64,000 bases of DNA, taken from Microbacterium proteolyticum. GTDB lineage: Bacteria; Actinomycetota; Actinomycetes; Actinomycetales; Microbacteriaceae. Under the pieces are notes generated by a model, which did no database searches, was not told the origin of the DNA, and was given only the letters and a program-made list of their open reading frames with translations. How positions within the stretch are numbered: the stretch's first letter is position 1; every line of letters begins with the position of its first letter. Positions 55,271 through 62,041 of the stretch are shown here, piece after piece. The DNA lies in the NCBI RefSeq assembly GCF_014192415.1, contig NZ_JACHXY010000001.1, positions 1,302,001 through 1,366,000 of the forward strand, given 5' to 3'. Made by a program: the position numbers and the translations under genes.

Positions 55271-55528
55271 TTCGGGAGGTGCCGGCTCGTGACGGGTTGA
55301 CGATCAGCGGCGGGATACCCGGCGAGCGGCACGGAGGCGACGTGCAGGTTTCGGAGCCCCCTCGCCCTGGTTCGAATGGTCCGTATCGTGGCACCGGGTG
55401 CGAGGCCTGTCGGTGGCGCTCCAGATGGAGCGCGCGCTTACGACGGCAACCACGCAATGCATCGCCACTGCGGCTGGCGTCCGCCTCAGCCCCCACACCT
55501 CGCCGGCACCCAACTGCTGCAACGCAGA

Positions 55529-55544
55529 TGTTTCACGTGAAACA
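55529..55544. promoter_or_regulatory. parS: parS site 5 (perfect)
   Basis: Perfect 16-bp parS, 274 bp after site 4, the closest pair. Confidence 0.95.
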
Positions 55545-56089
55545 TGGCCCGAATCCCCCGCGGGAAGACTCAGCCTGAGAGGCGGATGCGCGCTGCGGTG
55601 AACGATGTCCCTCCGAACCGAGTGAGGGATGTAGGGATCACAGCGCACTGATGCCGCTCTCGCCGAGATCGCTCGCGTGCAGAGTCGGGTCCCGATTCTC
55701 CTGCGGCGTCGATTCGGTGCGCTCCTCGGATCCCTCGGATACGGGCCAGATCGCCCGAGCTGTCTCGGCCTCGACATACCGTTGCCAACGGGCGGGGCAC
55801 GTGCTGAACAGGCGGTCACGCCATCTGCGGGACGGTGCGCGCGACACGACGGCAGTCCGGGACGGAGGGGGGCGCCAGCAGCTGCGCTGAGTACTGTGGA
55901 GTCCGCGAGCGGTCCACCACGCCCCGCAGTGCCCCCCGCTGTTCGTAAAGGAGGGGGATGTGGATGTGCCCGACGGAGCGCTCCCGCGAGAGGTGCGTGG
56001 AGAGAGATTCTGCCCGACGCGATGACATGCGGGTCTGCGAATCGGACTCGGATGCCCATCTCTTACCCCGGGGAAGCAAACCCCGGCGA

Positions 56090-56105
56090 TGTTTCACGTG
56101 AAACA
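56090..56105. promoter_or_regulatory. parS: parS site 6 (perfect)
   Basis: Perfect 16-bp parS, 561 bp after site 5; a small CCGGGG/CCCCGG hairpin ends 3 bp before it. Confidence 0.95.
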
Positions 56106-56432
56106 CCCAACCTGTCCGTTAGGAGTGGGGCCGTTTCCGCACAGCACGCCGGACGGAGGATGCGGGGCCGAGATGCACGATCCGCGCTCACGTCGAGACC
56201 GAACGGACGGCCTGCGATCGTCTGTGCATTGGTCGGTGTCGACGTCGATTACCGCGACCGGCGACCGCCACGTGAACCAAGAGGCGCGCGACGGTGAGAG
56301 ACGCGGGCGACGGTCATGAGCGGGGGAGTCGTTCTACCCGGCACGCGTCCCATCCACACCTTCAAGACGATGCACATGGACAGGCGATGTCAGGGGCCGC
56401 AGGTAGACTGAGCGAGTTCGCGAAGGTGAGAG

Positions 56433-57359
56433 GTGTTTCACGTGAAACAATCCGGTGAGGCGTCTTCGTCCTTTTCTCTCGACGACTCCCCCATTGCTCG
56501 TGAGATCGCGGATCTGTCCGCACGCCGGCGTGCGCTCGAGGTGGTCGATGTCAAACTGTCGGGCCGTACCCGCGTATTCACGGTGTCGAACCAGAAGGGC
56601 GGGGTCGGAAAGACCACGACCGCGGTCAACATGGCAGCAGCTCTCGCGTCGGTGGGCGCCCGCGTTCTCGTCATCGATCTTGATCCCCAGGGGAACGCAT
56701 CCACGGCCCTCGGTGTCGCACACAACGCCGAGACCCCGAGTGTCTACGACGTTCTCATCAACGACGTTCCACTCCTCGACATCGTTCAGACGAGCCCCGA
56801 GTCTCCTGACCTGCTCTGCGCTCCGAGCACCATCCATCTCGCCGGTGCCGAGATCGAGCTCGTCTCGCAGGTTGCACGCGAGCATCGTCTACGCGGTGCT
56901 CTTCGCGAGTATATCGAGATCGAGGGCAACCACCTCGACTTCGTGATCATCGACTGCCCGCCTTCGCTGGGGCTTTTGACCATCAATGCCTTCACGGCCG
57001 CCGACGAAGTGATGATTCCCATCCAGTGCGAGTACTACGCCCTCGAAGGACTCAGCCAACTACTCGGGAGCGTGCAAATGATCCAGAAGCACCTCAATCC
57101 GAAGCTCCATGTGTCCACCATCCTGCTGACCATGTATGACGGACGTACACGGCTCGCGCAGCAGGTCGCTGAAGAGGTTCGATCGCACTTCTCTCACGAG
57201 GTGCTCGACACGGTCATTCCCCGCTCCGTTCGCGTTTCCGAAGCGCCGAGCTTCGGGCAGACGGTCATCGCGTACGATGGCCAGTCGGCGGGCGCCATCG
57301 CATACCGCGAAGCCGCGGTTGAAATCGTCGCTCGCGACACCACCGAAAAGGATTCCTGA
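56433..57359 (+). CDS. parA: Chromosome partitioning ATPase ParA
   Basis: 308 aa. Deviant Walker A KGGVGKTT (55-62), Walker A' and B regions (VLVIDLDPQGNAS; DFVIIDCPPSLG) intact. An N-terminal extension of about 45 residues precedes the P-loop domain. The GTG start at 56433 lies in parS; GTG 56442 in the same frame is an alternative. AAGGTGAG lies 5-12 nt upstream and a -10-like TAGACT at 56404-56409 would give a very short leader. Moves ParB-parS complexes on a nucleoid gradient. Confidence 0.96.
   Translation: MFHVKQSGEASSSFSLDDSPIAREIADLSARRRALEVVDVKLSGRTRVFTVSNQKGGVGKTTTAVNMAAALASVGARVLVIDLDPQGNASTALGVAHNAETPSVYDVLINDVPLLDIVQTSPESPDLLCAPSTIHLAGAEIELVSQVAREHRLRGALREYIEIEGNHLDFVIIDCPPSLGLLTINAFTAADEVMIPIQCEYYALEGLSQLLGSVQMIQKHLNPKLHVSTILLTMYDGRTRLAQQVAEEVRSHFSHEVLDTVIPRSVRVSEAPSFGQTVIAYDGQSAGAIAYREAAVEIVARDTTEKDS
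56434..56449. promoter_or_regulatory. parS: parS site 7, overlapping the parA start codon
   Basis: Perfect parS beginning at the second base of the parA GTG start; it encodes the first residues after the start (FHVK-Q). ParB bound here would cover the translation start and the likely transcription start, so it may autoregulate parAB. Confidence 0.93.
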
Positions 57360-58336
57360 TGGCTAAGAGGACCGGACTTGGTCGTGGCATCGGTGCGCTC
57401 ATACCCACCGCCGAACCGTCGGAGGCGCGCCCCGTCGACGTGTTCTTCCCGGGCGCATCCGCATCCGAGAAAGAGAAGTCGTCGTCGGCAACGGCCGACT
57501 CTGCGTCGGGCGCCGACGCACAGCTCGTTTCCGTTCCGGGCGCACGTCTCATTCACGTCGACCCGGCGTCGATTGTTCCGAATCCCCGTCAGCCCCGAAC
57601 GCATTTCGATTCGGACGACCTCGCTGAGCTGGTGCACTCCGTCCGCGAGTTCGGCGTGCTGCAGCCTGTTGTCGTTCGCGACAAGGGCGACGGCACGTAC
57701 GAACTCATCATGGGTGAGCGCCGAACTCGCGCGTCGCGTGAAGCCGGCCTCGCCACCATCCCGGCGGTCGTTCGCGAGACCGATGACGAGTATCTGCTTC
57801 GTGATGCACTTCTCGAGAACCTCCACCGGTCTCAGCTGAACCCCCTCGAAGAGGCGTCGGCATATCAGCAGCTGTTGGAAGACTTCGGCATCACGCAGGA
57901 GGAACTCGCGACGCGGATCGGACGTTCTCGTCCTCAGATCAGCAACACCATCCGTCTTCTGAAGCTGCCGGTCCCCGTGCAGCAGCGCGTCGCCGCGGGC
58001 GTCCTGAGTGCGGGTCACGCTCGCGCCATCCTGTCGCTCGACGACCCGCGCGATATGCAGAAACTCGCGGACAAGATCGTGAACGAGGACTTGTCGGTGC
58101 GCGCCGCCGAGGCAGCCGCGAAGATGCCCGGTGTGGTGCCCGTCCGCCAGAAGCCGACGGCCGGCACCCGTCAGGCGGGACTGGACCAGATCGCCGATCG
58201 ACTCGGTGACCGGTTCGACACGAAGGTCCGAGTGTCTCTGGGCGCTAAAAAAGGCCAGATCAGCATCGATTTCGCCTCCATCCAGGATCTGAATCGCATC
58301 CTGTCGACCCTCGGTGAAGACGGCTACACCGGCTGA
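57359..58336 (+). CDS. parB: Chromosome partitioning protein ParB (CTPase clamp)
   Basis: 325 aa. Starts MAKRTGLGRGIGALIP (ParA-stimulating N-terminal peptide), then a Ser/Ala linker, the CTP-binding domain with GERRTR (119-124), the helix-turn-helix that reads parS (TQEELATRIGRSRPQISN), and a C-terminal dimerisation domain. Overlaps parA by one base (TGATG). It loads at parS and slides along DNA. Confidence 0.97.
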   Translation: MAKRTGLGRGIGALIPTAEPSEARPVDVFFPGASASEKEKSSSATADSASGADAQLVSVPGARLIHVDPASIVPNPRQPRTHFDSDDLAELVHSVREFGVLQPVVVRDKGDGTYELIMGERRTRASREAGLATIPAVVRETDDEYLLRDALLENLHRSQLNPLEEASAYQQLLEDFGITQEELATRIGRSRPQISNTIRLLKLPVPVQQRVAAGVLSAGHARAILSLDDPRDMQKLADKIVNEDLSVRAAEAAAKMPGVVPVRQKPTAGTRQAGLDQIADRLGDRFDTKVRVSLGAKKGQISIDFASIQDLNRILSTLGEDGYTG

Positions 58337-58416
58337 ATCGCCAGGGGTCTCCGTACCGTATCGGGTCGGGGGATCTGATCGCGGGCCTCGGCGTCGGCGG
58401 CTCGACGTACGCTGGA

Positions 58417-58767
58417 ATGGTGACAGCGAACGACGACACCCTGCGCCGCCGCGCCAGCCTCGAGCTGCTGCGCGCGGAGGCGTCCGACGAGTTGGCCGTG
58501 CTCATCCACGAGCGTCTGCGCGGTGGTGAAGACCCGTGGGACTTCATGGAAGACCTGCCGAGCGTCGACGAACTCGTCGTGCTCACTCTGCGCGCGGAGA
58601 ACATCGCGGAGAACGGGGGCCAACGCCCGAACCGTTCGCGCAACTACCGTGTGCTCCGGCAGATCTCCCTCGATTACCCGCCCCTGACACGCGCTGTGTG
58701 GCGCATTCTGGGCGACGAAGAGCCGCACCGCCGGTGGGATGCGAGCGTACGTCTCGACGCATCCTGA
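58417..58767 (+). CDS. Conserved-looking hypothetical protein between parB and trxA
   Basis: 116 aa (115 from GTG 58420), soluble, rich in Arg, Glu, Asp and Leu with helical heptads (RRRASLELLRAEASDELAVL), ending RRWDASVRLDAS. No motif recognised. TACGCT ends 6 nt before GTG 58420, which suggests a leaderless start there. Strong third-base GC bias supports coding. Confidence 0.7.
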   Translation: MVTANDDTLRRRASLELLRAEASDELAVLIHERLRGGEDPWDFMEDLPSVDELVVLTLRAENIAENGGQRPNRSRNYRVLRQISLDYPPLTRAVWRILGDEEPHRRWDASVRLDAS

Positions 58768-58924
58768 GGGCGCTCAGCGCCCTCTGACACCGACCCGGGC
58801 GTCGGCGGAGAGCCGGCTCGGCATCCGCGTTCGTTTCGAGCCCAGGGCTCGGCATCCGAGATCCGTGATGTCGTCGATATTTCGTGGCCGCGTGACGCGG
58901 ACCTACGCGGCGAATCCCCGGATA

Positions 58925-58966
58925 CGACGAAAGCCCCGAAACCGTCAGGAATCGGGGCTTTCGTCG
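58925..58966 (-). terminator. Terminator of trxA
   Basis: 15-bp perfect stem CGACGAAAGCCCCGA / TCGGGGCTTTCGTCG with a 12-nt loop, starting 6 nt after the trxA stop on the minus strand; on the plus strand it may also end transcription from 58417. Confidence 0.8.
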
Positions 58967-58972
58967 GGAGTC

Positions 58973-59296
58973 TCAGCCGAGGAACGGCGCGAGGTCCTGC
59001 TCGAGCGCGAACTTGGGCTTCGCGCCGATGATCGTGGTCTTGACTTCGCCACCCTGGAACACCTTCATCGCGGGGATCGAGGTGATCTGGTACTTCATCG
59101 CGAGATCGGGGTTCTCGTCGACGTTGAGCTTGAGGATCGTGATCTTGCCCGCGTTCTCGTTCTGGATCTCGTCGAGAACGGGCGCGACCATGCGACACGG
59201 TCCGCACCACTCGGCCCAGAAGTCCACGAGCACGGGTCCGTCAGCCTGCAGGACGTCCTGCTCGAACGTGGCGGAGGTCGTCGCCTTGGCAGTCAT
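58973..59296 (-). CDS. trxA: Thioredoxin
   Basis: 107-aa thioredoxin with W30-C-G-P-C34 and cis-Pro region SIPAMKVFQGG. AAGGAGATATGCA precedes the ATG. It lies 62 bp after trxB in the same direction and receives electrons from TrxB. Confidence 0.98.
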   Translation of the reverse strand: MTAKATTSATFEQDVLQADGPVLVDFWAEWCGPCRMVAPVLDEIQNENAGKITILKLNVDENPDLAMKYQITSIPAMKVFQGGEVKTTIIGAKPKFALEQDLAPFLG

Positions 59297-59358
59297 TGCA
59301 TATCTCCTTAGATGGAAGCGTCAGTAGGTGAAAACGCCGGTGAGCGAGGATTTGTTCC

Positions 59359-60345
59359 TCAGACGACCGCGACGTCGGGGAGGCCTTCGATGGGGCTCTC
59401 CGAGACGGCGGGTTCGCCGGCCTCGCCGCGGGCGGCAAGGAAGTGCTCGACGTCGAGGGCGGCGACGGTGCCGCTGCCCGCGGCGGTGATCGCCTGACGA
59501 TAGGTGGGGTCGATCACGTCGCCGGCGGCGAAGACGCCCGGGACGGACGTACGCGAGGACCGCCCGTCGACCCAGATGGTGCCCTGGTCGGTGAGCTGCA
59601 GCTTGTCGTGCACCAAGTGCGTGCGGGGGTCGTTGCCGATCGCGACGAACAGGCCGTCGAGGGGCAGCTCACGCGTCGTGTCGTCGATGGTCGAGCGCAG
59701 ACGCACGCCATTGACAGCGTCGTCACCGAGGATCTCATCGACGGCGCTGTTCCAGATGAACTCGATCTTGGGGTTCGCGAAAGCGCGCTCCTGCATGATC
59801 TTGGACGCGCGCAGCGAGTCCTTGCGGTGGATCACGTAGACCTTCGACGCGAACTTGGTGAGGAAGTTGGCCTCTTCCATGGCCGAGTCGCCGCCGCCGA
59901 CGACCGCGATGGTGCGGTCGCGGAAGAAGAACCCGTCGCACGTGGCGCACCACGAGACACCGCGCCCGGAAAGGCGCTCTTCGCCCTCGAGGCCGAGCTT
60001 GCGATAGGCCGAGCCCGTGGCGTAGATGACCGACACGGCCTCTTCGACCTTGCCGCTGCCGAGCGTGATCGTCTTGACGGGGCCGTCCAAGTCGAGCGAC
60101 ACGACGTCGTCGTAGAGCACCTGGGCGCCGAAACGCTCGGCCTGCGCCTGCATCTTGGCCATGAGGTCGGGACCCTGGATGCCGTCGGGGAACCCGGGGA
60201 AGTTCTCGACCTCGGTGGTGTTCATGAGGTCGCCGCCGGCTTCGACGGAGCTCGCGACGACGAGGGGCTCGAGGTTGGCTCGGGCAGCGTAGATAGCGGC
60301 CGTGTAGCCGGCCGGGCCCGATCCGATGATGATGACGTGACGCAC
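59359..60345 (-). CDS. trxB: Thioredoxin-disulfide reductase
   Basis: 328 aa. FAD-binding GSGPAGYTAAIYAARA, redox-active C133-A-T-C136, NADPH-binding GGGDSAMEEA and FAD-binding GVFAAGDV. The GTG start (60345) has GAGGAAGG 7-14 nt upstream; a longer frame to 60603 lacks conserved sequence. Reduces thioredoxin with NADPH. Confidence 0.97.
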   Translation of the reverse strand: MRHVIIIGSGPAGYTAAIYAARANLEPLVVASSVEAGGDLMNTTEVENFPGFPDGIQGPDLMAKMQAQAERFGAQVLYDDVVSLDLDGPVKTITLGSGKVEEAVSVIYATGSAYRKLGLEGEERLSGRGVSWCATCDGFFFRDRTIAVVGGGDSAMEEANFLTKFASKVYVIHRKDSLRASKIMQERAFANPKIEFIWNSAVDEILGDDAVNGVRLRSTIDDTTRELPLDGLFVAIGNDPRTHLVHDKLQLTDQGTIWVDGRSSRTSVPGVFAAGDVIDPTYRQAITAAGSGTVAALDVEHFLAARGEAGEPAVSESPIEGLPDVAVV

Positions 60346-60418
60346 GTTTGCGCCTTCCTCTCGTTGATTCCGTCGGATGAAACCCATGCTAGCCGCGGCG
60401 TATTCCACGGCCGCAGGG

Positions 60419-62041
60419 CTAGCGCTTGGGGAGGAACCGCCGGCCGAGCGCGATCGCCGGTTCGAGCTCCGACGTCCGGAGAAGGGCCAGGATGCCGAGG
60501 TACACGGCGAGGACGACGGATCCGACCAGCGCGGCTCCCAGAGCGCCCGACACGACGGATGCCGACAGCCAACCCTCGGGGCCGCCGCACAGCAGCACGA
60601 CACCCCAGCCCGCCGCGGCGGCGGGTACGGCGACGAGAACGAACCGCACGAGCGGGGTCAGCCAGGCGCGGACACCGATGCCGCCGAGGCGCCGATGCAG
60701 GATCACCGTGGCGACGACCACCTGCACCACGCTCGCGAGGGACTGACCCAGCGCGACCCCCGCCGCCAGCTGTGCCAGGGGAAGAGCCCCGGCCCCCACT
60801 GCGGCTCCGGCGATCAGGGCCGTCACCGCGACCAGCACGCCCTGCGCGAGGGTGAAGAAGAACGGCGTCCGTGTGTCGTTGTAGGCGTAGAAGGTGCGTT
60901 GGACCACGAACAGCACGGCCAGCGGCAGCAGGCAGACGAGGAAGCACAACAGGACGGGGGCGGCAGCAAGGGCCTCGTCGGAGCTGTTCGTGAAGACGCG
61001 GGTGGCCGGCACGGAGGCGACGGCCAGTGCAGCGGTGGCGACGACGATGAACAGCCCGAGGACGCGGATGCTGCGGACGATGTCGGACTTCACCTCGTCG
61101 TGTCGACCGGCCGCGGCGTGCTCGCTGAGCTGCGTGAAGTAAGGCGTGCCGATGGACAGCACGATGATCGAGTAGGGCAGCATGAACACCAGCCACGCGT
61201 TCTGCGTGGCGATGATCGCGGGTCCGGTACCCGAGGCGCCGGACAGCACACGTGTTTGCACGATTCCGGCCAGCTGCCCCACGATGACCATAAGGAACGT
61301 CCAACCGGCCAGTCGTCCGATGTGGCGCAGGCCCACGCCACGCCAGCGGAAGTCGGGACGCAGCTGCAGACCGGCCCGGCGCCAGAACACGAGCAGCACG
61401 ACGGTCTGCAACACGATGCCGCCGGTCGCGACACCACCGAGCAGACCGATCATCGTGGGCGTCCACTGCAGGACGTCGGGACTCGGCCCCCCGAACAGCA
61501 GAAGGAAGATGCCGAAGCCGATGATGGAGACGACGTTGTTGACGATGGGCGCCCACGTGTACGGGCCGAACACCTTCCGCGCGTTGAGGATCTCACCCAG
61601 AAGCGCGTAGAGGCCGTAGAAGAAGATCTGCGGCAGGCACCAGTACGCGAAGGCGGTGGCCAACGCGATCTGATCGGGCGCGACCTTGGTGGGGTCGATG
61701 TAGACGGTGACGATCAACGGGGCGGCGATCATCGCGAGGGCTGTCGCCGCGAGCAGGATCACCGTTCCCAGCGTGAAGAGCTTCGAGACGAAGGCGCGGC
61801 CGCCGTCCGCGTGTGCGGCGGCCTTGACGATCTGCGGGACGATCACGGCCGTGAGCACACCGGTCGAGATCACCGTGTAGATGTTGTTCGGCAGCTGGTT
61901 GGCCAGACCGAACGCGTCACCCGCAGCGCTGCCCACCGAGCCGACGATCGCGACCAGCACGACGATGCGCAGCAGCCCGCTCACGCGGGAGACGATCGTC
62001 CCCGCCCCGATGAGCACACTCGCCCGTCCGATACTGCTCAC
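60419..62041 (-). CDS. murJ: Lipid II flippase MurJ
   Basis: 540 aa with 14 predicted helices. MviN/MurJ pattern: GRASVLIGAGTIVSRVSGLLR at the start (G to R, residues 4-24), ANQLPNNIYTVISTGVL, QIFFYGLYALLGEILNARK and RVFYAYNDTRTP-like QRTFYAYNDTRTPFF. Flips lipid II for peptidoglycan synthesis; in mycobacteria MurJ is controlled by PknB and FhaA, both encoded in this window. No C-terminal pseudokinase here, unlike M. tuberculosis. Overlaps the DUF6049 gene by 4 bp. Confidence 0.95.
   Translation of the reverse strand: MSSIGRASVLIGAGTIVSRVSGLLRIVVLVAIVGSVGSAAGDAFGLANQLPNNIYTVISTGVLTAVIVPQIVKAAAHADGGRAFVSKLFTLGTVILLAATALAMIAAPLIVTVYIDPTKVAPDQIALATAFAYWCLPQIFFYGLYALLGEILNARKVFGPYTWAPIVNNVVSIIGFGIFLLLFGGPSPDVLQWTPTMIGLLGGVATGGIVLQTVVLLVFWRRAGLQLRPDFRWRGVGLRHIGRLAGWTFLMVIVGQLAGIVQTRVLSGASGTGPAIIATQNAWLVFMLPYSIIVLSIGTPYFTQLSEHAAAGRHDEVKSDIVRSIRVLGLFIVVATAALAVASVPATRVFTNSSDEALAAAPVLLCFLVCLLPLAVLFVVQRTFYAYNDTRTPFFFTLAQGVLVAVTALIAGAAVGAGALPLAQLAAGVALGQSLASVVQVVVATVILHRRLGGIGVRAWLTPLVRFVLVAVPAAAAGWGVVLLCGGPEGWLSASVVSGALGAALVGSVVLAVYLGILALLRTSELEPAIALGRRFLPKR

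Larger units (their letters stand above)
52850..56432. other. Gene-free parS region (candidate centromere) between rsmG and parA
   Basis: About 3.6 kb without a credible gene. G+C is visibly lower than around it (31 of 60 at 54481-54540; 36 of 60 at 54901-54960). Open frames occur on both strands but have mixed third-codon bases, frequent rare codons and no domains; several begin MFHVKH only because parS encodes it. Six parS sites lie inside and a seventh forms the parA start. Other small structures: hairpin TGCTCT...AGAGCA at 53053-53077, direct repeat GTCATGACGCGG at 53011 and 53391, and CCGGGG/CCCCGG hairpin at 56068-56086. No RNA gene is recognised. Confidence 0.8.

Noticed and set aside
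55304..56297. Long overlapping open frames on both strands
   Set aside because: Arg/Ser/Pro-rich translations without domains, mixed codon positions, and they run through parS sites. Typical chance frames in GC-rich DNA.
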